A stretch of DNA of 64,000 nucleotides. Source: Fusarium oxysporum f. sp. lycopersici 4287. Its lineage: Eukaryota; Ascomycota; Sordariomycetes; Hypocreales; Nectriaceae. The position numbers and the translations under genes are program-made. The stretch's first letter is position 1. Every line of letters starts with the position of its first letter. Positions 1-10,232 of the stretch are shown here, one piece after another. Location of the stretch: assembly GCF_000149955.1 (NCBI RefSeq), contig NC_031000.1, forward strand, positions 2,081,178 to 2,145,177, written 5' to 3'. Below the pieces are notes generated by a model. The model was not told where the DNA came from and did not search any database. It worked only from the letters and a program-made list of their open reading frames with translations.

Positions 1-191
1 CGCGACCCCAGCTCAGCATACGCAAGACCAGGTGCAGCGTGAAGTCAGCCCAACATCAGAGCAGTACAAGTGGATTCAGTTCACAGAATGGGCTTCCCAG
101 GTTCTGCTAACCTTTTGTTGCAGGTCTTGTTAGCCGCAGTGGCGTTTACACTGGTAGATTTTTCTTACAGATAAAGGCAACATTCTTCGTA

Positions 192-635
192 TTAACACCG
201 ACTCCATTCCTGCCAAATGTTCGATAAGTGGCGATACATTTCCAAGAGCTCCGGTTGGAGTCTTTCCGGAAGAGCTCGATCGATAGCATACGTGGTCAGC
301 AGCATGCAAGGATGATGACCAGCTCCCGCCGCAAACATGCGCATTAGATCAGCCGCGCTAGAAGGATAATAGTAATTCGTTTTCTCCACTAGTTTTGTCA
401 GGTACCTCTTAGCGATTGTTAAAGCGGCTTGTCGGTACAGCGACAATGTCCATGACGTGATAAGGTCTCGGGTCCTACTTCTCAAGATACTCAAAGCTTG
501 CTCGGATGATAGATGCTTCATTCTGTCGCTAGGGTCTAAGAAAAAGAACTCCTTGCTGTCGTGGCGTACTAGATCCATCTTCCTGGCTAAAAGATCCCAC
601 ACTGGTCGAACGAAAGCGAATACTTGTATATACAT
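192..635 (-). pseudogene. Fragment of a DUF3505/RecQ-associated fungal protein
   Basis: An uninterrupted reading frame of 147 residues beginning MYIQVFAFVRPVWDLL and containing a helical stretch around HLSSEQALSILRSRTRDLI and a YYYPSSAADLMRMFAAG segment. From memory, this pattern resembles the middle part of the large proteins that begin with the DUF3505 zinc-finger region in Fusarium accessory and subtelomeric DNA; a DUF3505 start lies in this same window at 45761. There is no finger or helicase motif here, so this is a piece rather than a full gene. No catalytic residues are visible. The family assignment is inference; the open frame is directly seen. An unrelated small gene remains possible. 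Confidence 0.45.
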
Positions 636-639
636 TTTA

Positions 640-1260
640 TAGTAGAACTATGGAAATGAAAATAGCTGTAACCTTTACACAAGTAGTTTTAAAACATATA
701 ACAGTTAAATATATTGTTTTGTATTCCTAACTATTTTAGAGCTAATTTGAATTTAATGGACTACTTATAAAATCTGGTATCAATGTGAGAAGTGGGGTGT
801 TCTATGGCGGGATGGTTTCCAAACAGGTAAACTAGTCCGTACTAGGTTTATGTTTGTACATTTGTAGGGCAGAGACTGAGCGTAGCGACGTGTCACGTCT
901 CTTGATACACAAGTAATGCTTGTGAGGCTTATTGTCGTAAAGAAGTTTTATTGATAGCTGGTGAGCTAATGGCTATGAAAGTGCTAATGAATGTGATCTA
1001 TATACTTGGTGACTAGCTATGCCAAAATCTTATTTCAAATCAAACAAATCCAAACCTCTGGATTTGAAATGACATTTGATATATTTGATACATGATATAT
1101 GATGAAAGCTTGAATCTGCCAGGCTGTCGGGCGCGTCCTTGCAGCTTACCCGGAACCTGCTGGGCTTCAGGGTCTGGTGAGCGAATCCCTTCCTTTGTTA
1201 TCACACTTTCTTGGCATACAAGTGTTAAGAAAGTGGCCCTATCTACACCTAGATCCTTAA
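640..1260. other. Non-coding AT-rich stretch
   Basis: I see no convincing gene, RNA or terminal repeat. The 5' boundary of the following LINE is not recognisable. Confidence 0.5.
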
Positions 1261-1263
1261 CAA

Positions 1264-2849
1264 GTGCACAGCAAACATCCCAATCTGAACCGAGGAGCCC
1301 GTGCAGCCCTCTTGCAGAACAGTCCGGCAGCCGTGAACGGCACCATTGGTGTTTCACCTGGACCCGTTCGGATGGCCCAGACACCATCTTCACCACTCAA
1401 CCCCGCCACCACCGCTGCAGCTACGGAAGGAGCTGAGCGTGCCAGCCCCTCATCGATTTTTGAACAAGGACCAATCTCTATCATCGAATCAGCCAATGAT
1501 CTCGCGCGAGAACGCGTGGAAGAGTACAACACCAAGCTGATGGTTTTCCAGGCCTTCTGTGCCAAGTTTGAAGAAGCGGCCTAGCAATTCGCCACCGGAC
1601 CGCAGCGACGTTTCGCTCAGCAATTCGCCGATAGTTTCCTCGACTCCTGGAAACGAGAGCTCTCCTGCTCCGGACCCGCGACCCCCAAGCCTACCTACAG
1701 CAGCGTGGCCGCTGCCACGCCTCCCACTGACCACGACCGTCTAACCCACGGACAACAACAACATCGACGCCGCCAAACAGATCCACCTCATCGCCAAAGG
1801 CAACAGTCGACCATCGCCCCACCACGGCAAGACCTCCGTGTCTTCATCCGTCTAGAAGCCGAGGCTCCGGCCAGGGCCCACAGTAGCTATGCGATCCGGA
1901 CCCTAACCCAGGAAAAACTCGGCGCCGTCTCGGAGAAGATTCGACAGGTGTTCCAGGTCCGGTCTGGATGGGCCGTCCTGGCTGCAGACTCTGCACACAC
2001 GACTTTCTAGTAGAAAAGCAGGCTGAGTGGGCCGCTGAACTGGGAGCTACAGCAGTAGAAACGAACAAGGAATGGTTCACCTATGTGGTCTCAGACTTCC
2101 CCACAAGACTGACCGACTTCCACGGCAATGAGGTGGATAGTGACAGCGTTGTCAGCGATGAGATAGAAATCCAGACTGGGCTCAAGCCCGTTGACGTACG
2201 CCCTGCGCGACAATTCTCGGATAATCCCTTGACCAAGACTCTACTCGTGTCCTTTCTGAAGCCTACAAAGAGATGCTGGTCGCTTTTCAGCAGCAGCGCA
2301 GCCAGACTCATGGATAAAACCGACCGACCTAGACAGTGTGATACGTGCTGGGGCTACTACTTTACCCGCAACTGTCACAGACAGCCAGTCTGTCGATGCT
2401 GTAGTAAGGCTGGCCACCTTGTAGACGATTGCATAGCACGAGAACAGTGCATCAACTGCTTAGCCCCCCACCAGGCTAACTTTCGTAGGTGCCCAGCTCG
2501 GCCAAAGACAGTACACGGCGTGCTCCGCCGACTTACTAAAGAGCAACGAAAACATGTCCGGACAGTGGGTGCGGAGACATACCGACAAGGACATCGAGAA
2601 CCACATCTGGAATCGCATCAGGAAACCCAGCAGAGCATGGCTGAGCGTCAAAGCGAGGATATCACATCACAAGAACAGCCGAACGTTCGTGCTCCCAGCC
2701 CAGCTGTATCAGGAGCTCCTTCGTGCATCATGGTGGCCACAACCCCTCATGCCGGCTATGAAGCAGAGGAAGAGCCCGAACAGCCCAGGCCAGGCTCACC
2801 GCGAAAGCGTCGAATAGTTCTCATTAATCGCTCTCATGGCCAGGAATAG
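1264..2849 (+). pseudogene. LINE ORF1 (gag-like, zinc knuckles), degraded
   Basis: ORF1 of the LINE, a nucleic-acid-binding gag-like protein. It opens with a proline/serine/alanine-rich segment, meets an in-frame TAG at 1582-1584 and continues in the same frame to about 2010. It then shifts frame near 1990-2010 and continues to 2849. The C-terminal half holds clustered cysteines: CDTCWGYYFTRNC, then CRCCSKAGHLVDDC, then CINCLAPHQANFRRC. These are the tandem CCHC-type knuckles typical of LINE ORF1 proteins. After the knuckles the tail is glutamine/proline rich. At least two lesions make it non-functional. The start at 1264 is simply the first ATG of the open stretch. Confidence 0.75.
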
Positions 2850-2859
2850 ATATTCCCAA

Positions 2860-4748
2860 ACACGAAAGAACGACAGGAAGCCGCTCAGGATCTTCTAGGC
2901 CAACGTCGGCAAGATCCCTCCGGCCCACGACTGCGCTCTGGCGCTGGCCGACTCGGAACGATATGATATCGTGCTCTTGCAAGAGCCGTGGACGGCTCAT
3001 ACAGAGACCCGCTCTCTAACCAAGACTCACCCGGCGTACGACACATTCACGCCAGTCGACATGTGGAACAGCAACGACACTCGCCCTAGGGTCATGACAT
3101 ATGTCCGACGAGACCCAAGGCTCTTGGCTGACCAGATCCCGCCCTTTCAGACTCGCGATGTTGTTGGAAAATCCGGGGATCCCCCTTATCTTCAGGATTC
3201 AGACTGTTAGTCTGAAAGTCCTAGATTTAAAGTTCAAAGTCCTAGATGAAATCAACTAGAGATATAAACCCGAGAGGAACTCTCATCTCAATAATGAATA
3301 ACCAAGTTTCATAAAACACTTTCACCCAGCACTACTGCGCAATATAAACAACAGATGTCCTTTGGCTCACGATCAACGGCATGACTGTAGTCAACTTCTA
3401 TCGCCAGAACAACGAGAAAGACGCCCTGAACACACTGCTCCGATGGCCTGTCCCACAACGATGCCTCGTTGCTGGCGATTTCAATGCCAGACATCGTAGT
3501 TGGCAGGCAGGCCAAGCTACGAACCGCGGCCAAGAGATTGCAGGCTGGGCATCAGACAATGACCTTGACCTCCTCAACACTCCAGATGTCCCGACAAACC
3601 CGCACAGCAACACGATCGACCTTGCATTTACCAACATGCCTCTTGCTGAAGCTACCGTCGAGGACCATCTCGCAACTAGCTTTGACCACTTCACACTCAG
3701 TTTAACTCTCCCCGACGTCAGGCCAGCTCCGCTTCAACAGGGCAAGGTTAGGGTGACAACGGAGGAAGAGCTCAAACGATTCGTCGAGATCGTCGAGTTC
3801 GGAGCCACAGAAGTCCCTCAAGCGGACTCGACACCAGCGGAATTGGATGAGCTTGCTTTTGCACTCGTGAATCTACTGACATCGGCAGCAAAGGCGGCTG
3901 GCCGGCCCACACGGAAGAGCGCACGTTCTGTTCATTGGTGGACCGAGGAGTGTGCTGGTGCAGCGGCCGCATTCCGGGCGATCAGGAGAATCTATCCCCG
4001 CGGCTTCAACCAAGATGTTCAGATGGCTAAGAGAGATCTCCATCGCGTGGTTCGCCGGGCAAAAAGGCAGTACTGGCGAAATCTTATCGATAGCTTCTCC
4101 AGCAGTGGCGCCGTTTACAAAGCTGTCCGGTGGCTGAAGTCCCCAGGGCCTTTCCAGCCGCCACCCCTACAGGTCGACGACATCGTATACGAAACTCAGA
4201 TGGACAAGGCGAATGCACTTCGACGAGCTACACTAGAGCGCAGAACTTCAGATGACGACATTGTGAACCCCTGGACATCAGTCTGTCCTCCTAGGTCGAT
4301 CCCATTTTCACCCGAAATCTCTCTAGATGAGGTGCAGTATGCGACCCTCAACACTGGCAACACATCTCCCGGGTCAGATAATATCACGGTCGACCTCCTC
4401 AAAGCTGTCTGGCATATCATCGGGACGCACGTCCGCCGCCTGTTCGAAGGATGCCTCTCCATAGGCCATCATCCGAAACCATTCAAGGAGGCCGAAGTGG
4501 TCATGATCGCCAAACCCGGACGGCGTGATCTAACATCGCCTCGGGCTTGGCGACCTATCTCTCTGCTCTCTTGCCTCGGCAAGGGGCTGGAAAGGCTGAT
4601 TGCACGCCGCCTGGCGTGGGCAGCCGTTCACTACAACATCCTTCACCCACAACAGGCTGGCGCTCTTCCCAAAAGGTCCGCGACGGATTTGGTGACTGCC
4701 CTGATCCATGATATAGAACTAGCATTTGAAAGTGGAATGCGGGGTTGA
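2860..4748 (+). pseudogene. LINE ORF2: AP-type endonuclease plus truncated reverse transcriptase
   Basis: The endonuclease begins near 2860 (segment IVLLQEPWTAHT), with an in-frame TAG at 2896-2898. The inserted LTR interrupts it at 3162, and it resumes after 3358 with the segments CLVAGDFNARHRSW and the NTIDLAFTN region, the usual C-terminal endonuclease blocks. A linker rich in basic residues leads into the RT fingers (TSPGSDNITVDLLKAVW, then AWRPISLLSCLGKGLERL, HPQQAGALPKRSATDLV). The frame ends at 4748, where the first catalytic Asp block would be expected, and no YADD or RNase H follows. The element therefore cannot reverse transcribe. Endonuclease and RT identities are clear from the motifs; the Tad clade is inferred. 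Confidence 0.85.
3162..3353. repeat. Solo LTR (192 bp) with 5-bp target duplication
   Basis: Starts TGTTGGAAAA and ends AACAACA, the TG...CA ends of an LTR. It is flanked by GATGT at 3157-3161 and again at 3354-3358, a perfect 5-bp duplication. A diverged relative lies at 17967-18142. No internal retrotransposon genes are present, so it is a solo LTR left by LTR-LTR recombination, probably of a Copia-type element judging by its small size (inference). Confidence 0.85.
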
Positions 4749-5083
4749 TACAAGGATTATCAGCCAATGACAATGCGAAACGTCCACTTTCATCGAAAGT
4801 GAATAAATCCATAGAGATGTAGACCCCCTAGTATTAAATGTGTCATTCAACTTGACTCTCCGGGTCATTAGCAAGATGAAAGTCGTCCATGGGCAGAAGT
4901 ACATAATCTTTGGCGCTCATCCCTCACGACAACCCCTGCGACTTACGCACTCCCTGACGGCATTGGGCGCGTCCATCTTTAGAGGGTTTGTAGTTATAGG
5001 CTGTTTACTTGGCTCTCAATATTAATGTTCTTGTTGGCAACATTCACAGCCTTCCCCAGTACATTGATGATGTGGGTCCCTGG
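4749..5083. other. Gap between LINE remnant and hydrolase gene
   Basis: No gene is supported. A short hairpin-forming stretch (CACTTTCATCGAAAGTG) lies near 4786-4802. Confidence 0.4.
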
Positions 5084-6097
5084 CTAAAAAAGCAAGGTGT
5101 GAGCAATGCGATACAAGCCTTGGTGTACGGACTGAAGTCTGGGGGGAGGATTATTTCTCACCTGGGAGGAAAGTGCATCTGGAGGCAACATGACCTTTCT
5201 AATGGCCGCAACGACGACGCTGTAGCCTTCGTCCTTGGCCGTCTTGAACTTACATATCCTAACGTGATCGGCATGAATCGGAGCAGCGTCTCCACAGCCT
5301 GGAAGTTGAGCCGAATCGACTTCGACGATCTATATTTCTTCCTTGAATTCTGTTGAACTGGCAATGAGGAGGAAGAGTGCTATACCTGGATTAATCCCCT
5401 GCCCCAGCCCGTTTTGAGGGTCTCGTAGAAGAAAAACGCCTCAATTTTATCTTTCGGGTCTTTGGATGTCCTGCGTTTGTTTAAGACGTTAGGGAATGCC
5501 CTTGTTAGCTCATCCAGGCGCTCAGAGTCTACACCAAGGAGCTTCAAGGTGTGTTCCTGAGTGTCGATGCCGAAGAATTCGAGGATCCTCCGAGCAATAT
5601 CGGCCGGCTTCGCGGCTGAGGAACCTTTGAATGGTGTCCCTAAGAATATCATTCCACGAAGATTCTTAGTGATGGACTTTTTGCGAGAATCTTCCGTTCC
5701 CTGATCGCCGTGGACTAGGACCTGCGCGGCGACGAGCCCACCGAGGCTGTGGGCGATGAAGGTGATGGGACGATCTTCCTGCTCTCTGCAGTCAGCAGCC
5801 AGCAGCCAGTAATAAGATAGTGGCGCTAGAGGGCTAGAGATCTGGCATTTGGGATGACTGACTGTCCCCGTGCTAGAACGCTCTGCTGCTAGTTTCGCGC
5901 AAAGGTCCTCGGCATCGCTATGGATTTCCGTCTTCGTGACGCTCGATTGATCGCGGTGAGTGATGCCGGTGTCGTAGCCAAAGAGGAAGATCCGACTTTC
6001 TGGGATGTCCTGCGGAAGCAGATCTTTGGGCCAGAGGACTCCATCTTGGGTCCAAGTTTTCTCTCTGTCCCCTCGCAGCCCGTGCAAGAAGACGACG
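5084..6097 (-). CDS. SesB-type alpha/beta-hydrolase (NLR-associated effector domain), probably truncated
   Basis: On the minus strand one exon covers 6097-5386, beginning with the oxyanion-loop block VVFLHGLRGDREKTW. It carries the nucleophile elbow AHSLGG (catalytic Ser) and later the GMIFLGTPFKGS block. A 56-bp intron (5385-5330, GTATAG...ATAG) joins it in phase 0 to a second exon with PIHADHVRICKF, the His-bearing block of this family, and GYSVVVAAI. The domain order matches the lipase-like SesB domain, found alone or as the N-terminal module of fungal NOD-like receptors acting in incompatibility and immunity-like death. No NACHT or repeats follow: the frame stops at 5084, with a possible further 5' splice site at 5161. 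An initiating exon is not certain (upstream ATG at 6182 does not join in phase). It is likely a remnant of an NLR, or a stand-alone SesB gene. Confidence 0.7.
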
Positions 6098-6126
6098 CTG
6101 CATCCTTAGCATCAGTTGAGACTCAT

Positions 6127-6153
6127 CTCCTGAGTGCGCATAAGGCTCCAAGG
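6127..6153 (+). repeat. 27-bp perfect inverted repeat, left copy
   Basis: Begins CTCCTGAGTGCGCAT and is the exact reverse complement of 8344-8370. The pair flanks the piggyBac-like transposase, but no target duplication is seen. The left copy lies in the presumed 5' intron of the hydrolase. Confidence 0.7.
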
Positions 6154-6265
6154 CGTACCTTGCCCCACATGATCCCGGTCATCCCGGGAGTACAAGCAGG
6201 GTACAAAAAGTTTAATCTCGGAAGTAATTCCTGCTAATTCCCCGCCAAAACACCATCAATTCATT

Positions 6266-8280
6266 TTGATACCATCAATGAATTCCCCTCCAATTCTAGA
6301 AGAGATACAGGCCATCAACCCCTATGATGATAACAGCTTTATCAGGGAAGAGCATAATCGTTGCTTGTGGCAAGGGGACCCCACCCGGGCCGTTGATCTT
6401 CCGGTGGAAAATGACCGAGGCACTAACTTCAAGCCTTTCCACGTAGAAACACGCAACTTTCGCGTCAGCCCACTGCCTCCAACGCCTCTGCAACTATTCC
6501 AGCTTTTCCTACCTATATCACTCGTTGAAAAATGGGTTTCTTACACCAATTCGTGGATCACGTGGCTCAAAGAAAACGGCGTCGTTGACAGCTAGAAGAA
6601 CCCGATGGGGACGACCTCATATCTGCACCAATGGGAAGGAATAACGGTCTCAGAGGTGTTGACGATGATTGGTGTGCTAATCTATATAGGTGTGCATAAG
6701 GAAAAGACGATACGAAGCTATTGGAACCCCCCCAAGCCCGGTGTTCAACGCCCTGCGCACTCATTTATCAAGTTCATCTCATACAACAAGTTTCAGCTCA
6801 TCCACAGGCACCTTCGTCCCTTTGACCACACCAAATATGACGAAACCGCACCTGTTCCGAAGGTATTTCAATGCGTTGAAGAGTGGTCTGACCACATACA
6901 AGCCGTATCTATGCAGATATTCCGGCCCGGGTCTCACCTTGCCGTCGATGAGTGCATGATCCGCTATACAGGCAAAAGCGATGATACAACGGTTATCAAA
7001 GGCAAGCCTGACCCCGTGGGCTTCAAGATATGGGTAATCGCCCAATACGGCTTCTTTATTCGGTGGATTTGGCATGTCAAGGAGAAACCACACGGTGCCG
7101 TTGGCGTTGAAATTTCAACGCAGAAGTCATTATCGCCAGGTCGGCCAAGCAAGCGAAGAAAAGTCACAGTCGAAGCCCCCGATACAAAAGACGAGCCTTT
7201 CGCACCGAATTCGACTCAGGCCATCGTCATTGCCCTCACAAATATACTGCCAAAAGCGACATATCACATATTTATGGATAACCTCTTCTCGTCGTCTCCC
7301 CTCTTCCGCAACCTCCGCAACCGCGGCCTCGGGGCCACAGGCACGGCTCGTACGAACAGCGGCATCCATCAGGAATTAGTACAGGATAGGAAAGATGACG
7401 GCAAGGTCAAGAAAATGTACGAATATAATACGGTCAAGACGATACCGACCCCTGATAACCAGGTACTGACTTTAGACACTTTTCAGTGAGAAATCCATAC
7501 TAATTTGTCTTCGTGCTGTATCCCTAGGTCAATCAAATCGCTTGGAAAGACAACAAGCTTGTGTTATTTTTGACCACTGTGTTCACCGGTGCTGACGATG
7601 AGCGTGTCCTACGGCAGAGGAAGAAGCCGTCGTCAAAAAAGTCAGAGGCCAAGCCAATACGCCGCTTTTTCGGTGACGAAGCTATCAAGATGATTAACAT
7701 GCCGATAGTGGCTGCTAAGTATAACGACCAAATGAATCACGTTGACCGTGGTGACCAATTGAGGTCATATTATAAGTACGATCATCCCCTACGCCGTGGA
7801 GCGTGGCAGGCACTTGCATGGACTTTCCTCCTCGACGTGGCCCTCGTTAACAGCTATATTACTCAACTTCACGGACCGCAGCCAAATTGGAAGAGATATA
7901 CGAATCAAAGGGAGTGGCGAGAGTGTATTTACAACGAATTATTCAACGCCTACGGTCATGACAGTCAGGCAAGGCAGCGTTACCGAGCAGGAGACGAGCG
8001 TGATCTACGAGAGCCCGAATTACAGAGGGAACACATCAATCGTGAGATCAGTCACGTTAACCGCAATGTCAAATCAAGCTGCCTAGCTTGTAAGGGGTGT
8101 CGGCAGGGGGAGATGAGGGCAAAAGCTCCGGAATGGAGCCCACTTACGGAGGTTAGCGGCAATGAGAAGAAGAAGAGGAAGAGGAAGCTGCGTAAGCAGA
8201 CTTGGTACGGCTGCCGAATCTGTGATGTAGCAATTTGTAACAACCGGAATTGTTGGGACTTCTATCACCACCTAATATAG
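6266..8280 (+). pseudogene. piggyBac-like transposase (DDE_Tnp_1_7), one premature stop
   Basis: A nearly complete piggyBac-family transposase. The N-terminal part (6266-6592) ends at TAG 6593-6595, after which the same frame resumes. A 65-bp intron (7463-7527, GTACTG...CCCTAG) joins DNQ to VNQIAWKDN exactly where the related copy at 37121 is continuous. Catalytic aspartates are visible in AVDECMIR, IFMDNLFSS and NHVDRGDQ. The C-terminus has the cysteine-rich cross-brace finger (CLACKGCRQGE ... CRICDVAICNNRNCWDFYH). It is therefore a full transposase except for one nonsense codon. A splice rescue of the TAG was considered, but no canonical intron fits. The 3' flank shares a conserved ATGTACCTTT motif with the second copy. 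Confidence 0.85.
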
Positions 8281-8343
8281 GCGAGGAATCATGTACCTTT
8301 AATTTGACGCATTTTAATTGGTTGCAACCCCTCGTCGTGACCT

Positions 8344-8370
8344 CCTTGGAGCCTTATGCGCACTCAGGAG
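8344..8370 (-). repeat. 27-bp perfect inverted repeat, right copy
   Basis: CCTTGGAGCCTTATGCGCAC... is the exact reverse complement of 6127-6153. Confidence 0.7.
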
Positions 8371-8429
8371 CTACTGATCCAACAAGCTAGTCATAGTCGC
8401 TCAAGCTATCTCGCTGATGAAGACTTCAC

Positions 8430-8717
8430 GATAAACCAGAGGACATCGCACCAAAGGACGAACTAACAGAGTACTTATCTCTGCCATTGCTGCCGGTGGA
8501 TGACCCTCTAGAATGGTGGCGCTTGCACCAGGATTCATTACCTAAGCCAGCAATAATGGCATTCGATATACTGTCAGTACCGGCTACTTCATGCGAATGC
8601 GAAAGGCTATTCAGCCAGTCGAAACTAATAATATCAACGCAGAGACAGAGTATGAAAGATCAAACAATCGAGGATCTCATTTGTTTAAAGTACTGGTTGG
8701 GGAAGCGTGGGTCTTGA
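8430..8717 (+). pseudogene. hAT transposase C-terminal dimerisation domain fragment
   Basis: An open stretch containing LPLLPVDDPLEWWRLHQD, IMAFDILSVPATSCECERLF and DLICLKYWLGKRG. These are the hallmark blocks of the hAT C-terminal dimerisation region (the LxWW block and the PATSxxxERxFS block). Nothing upstream encodes the BED finger or the RNase-H-like catalytic core; in-frame stops precede about 8430. It is thus a fragment of roughly 95 codons left from a hAT transposon, unable to transpose on its own. The (CAATT) inverted array just downstream may be the subterminal region of the same dead element. The family is certain; the link to the array is inference. Confidence 0.85.
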
Positions 8718-8819
8718 CTCTTGAGGCAGAGCTTTGACTGCAGGTCGACGGTGCCACTATCGGGACATTGTTTGGCTTACCTACGATTTAAATTGAATAG
8801 AATTCAATAAGGCTTATAC

Positions 8820-8910
8820 AACTCAATTCAACTCAATTCAATTCAATTCAAATGTATGACACCTCAATTCAATTCAATCTGACCCTCGAATTGAATTGAA
8901 TTGAATTGTT
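8820..8910. repeat. Palindromic CAATTCAATT simple-repeat array
   Basis: Runs of CAATTCAATTCAATTCAA are followed by the reverse-complementary TTGAATTGAATTGAATTG, giving a long potential hairpin next to the hAT fragment. Confidence 0.7.
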
Positions 8911-9039
8911 CGGAGCGCTGAACTGCACAAGGTTGCTGTCATTAGGCGACTTCAATGAATACATTGAACATCTAAGAACCGAAACCAATTTTGTCACGAG
9001 TAACCTTACTCTATGCCGAAAGGAAATTTGCATTACGAT

Positions 9040-9912
9040 TTGGGGTGATGGAAGTCCCGACATGTCGGGTATTGGAGTGTAGATGAGGAAACCGATAAGA
9101 ATGTAACTGTCTCGTTCGAAGACGGAGACACAGTTACTTCCGAGTTTGTGGTTGGATGTGATGTTATCCACTCCAAGGTGAGAAATCACATTGAAGTGGT
9201 TGAGCCAGAATTCAGTGGCCTGATTGGAATCATGGGCTCGGTAATGGAGACAGAGCTTTCGTCGATGTAAGGACCTTCACACCCTCCTCTCCCTTGCATG
9301 ATGTTCGGTTCCAACGGCTCGTTCGCTATTATGCCGTCCAGCTTTGATGGCAAAGAAGTAGAGTACTTTGCCACTCTCGAAGCGAAAGATCGCAGTCGGG
9401 AGGAATGGTCACAACTGTAACAGAACAAGTCTGAGCTTCACCGAATGATGACAGGGCGCTTTACATGTCACAATTCACAATGGCCTAATCTAGTCCAAGA
9501 GCTTTGTAACAAAACTCCACAGAATACCTTAACGAGCTGGCCGTAAGTATCCCACTCAAGTCTGTTAGCTCGATCATTGACTAACTAATCTGGGCAGGTT
9601 CTTTTCAGTCACGACACTCAACGACTTGAAGTCTACCGCTGGTCGAGTAATAGTTATTGGTGATGCAGCGCATGCTATCCCACCGACTGGCGGCCAAGGA
9701 GCTGCCATGGCATTCGAAGACGCTGAAACACTTTCTTACGTCCTCGGACGGATCCGCGATATTTGCCTGATCCGTCCTAACGGTGACCATAGATCGCTGG
9801 TGAACGAGATGCTCCACAAGTGGCAGCGACACCGCCAAGGTCGAATCGTCAAGGTCATGGACTTTACTTCGATGCAAGTGTTACATCATTTACCAGACGT
9901 AGTCTGTGTCTG
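9040..9912 (+). pseudogene. FAD-dependent monooxygenase relic (salicylate-hydroxylase-like)
   Basis: Degraded aromatic-ring-hydroxylase-type flavoprotein. The middle part is recognisable as SFEDGDTVTSEFVVGCDVIHSKVR (the GADG-like FAD contact block), followed by FSGLIGIMGS, then stops and frame changes between 9260 and 9540. A good intron (9543-9597: GTAAGT, CTAAC branch region, GGGCAG) leads to the C-terminal exon with GDAAHAIPPTGGQGAA, the second FAD-binding fingerprint GD(A)AHA-PP-GGQG, then FEDAETLSYVL and a final frame to 9912. The N-terminal GxGxxG dinucleotide-binding region is missing. It cannot make a working enzyme. The family is clear from the GDAAHA motif; the substrate is unknown. 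Confidence 0.8.
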
Positions 9913-10232
9913 ACAAAGAACGCAATAACCCTGAACTCTCAGCTCTACCAAGTATCCATTTCGACAATCATATGTCAATGGCTAACTACCGTTGAGAAGA
10001 CTGATTTTCGCTGCGGAGCTTATCCGCAAATAACACATCTTAATCATAAACAGCCAGAATGCGATACGATAGTTACAAGGTTACATTTATAATTACAGCG
10101 GCAAGCCCTGCTCACTACTACGGTACTACCAGAAGAATGAACGAGAGTACATTTTCAATTAGCCCTACATATAAATACAGCCAGAGAACACTGATGTTAG
10201 AGTGAACAAGATATTTTTGACACATCCATGAA
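9913..10232. other. Spacer without recognised features
   Basis: AT-rich gap between the monooxygenase relic and the convergent coiled-coil gene; nothing recognised. Confidence 0.4.

Larger units (their letters stand above)
1264..4748 (+). mobile_element. Truncated, dead non-LTR retrotransposon (LINE, Tad-like) with a nested solo LTR
   Basis: Two consecutive coding blocks in LINE order: a gag-like ORF1 with CCHC knuckles, then an endonuclease/reverse-transcriptase ORF2. ORF2 stops inside the N-terminal part of the reverse transcriptase, before the catalytic YADD region, so the 3' half is missing. In-frame stops and a frameshift interrupt ORF1, TAG interrupts the ORF2 start, and a 192-bp solo LTR has inserted into the endonuclease. 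The arrangement fits the Tad1 clade common in ascomycetes; the clade is inference. Confidence 0.85.

Noticed and set aside
5009..5356. 115-codon plus-strand frame
   Set aside because: Antisense to the hydrolase C-terminal exon, which has homology-like motifs (HADHVRICKF); treated as a shadow.
6554..6595. Short intron that would remove the TAG in the piggyBac-like gene
   Set aside because: GTGGAT is a poor 5' site and the joined phase does not match the related copy; a nonsense mutation is simpler.
8820..8910. Possible telomere-like or centromeric repeat
   Set aside because: The unit is CAATT-based, not TTAGGG; it is a local palindromic simple repeat near a hAT fragment.
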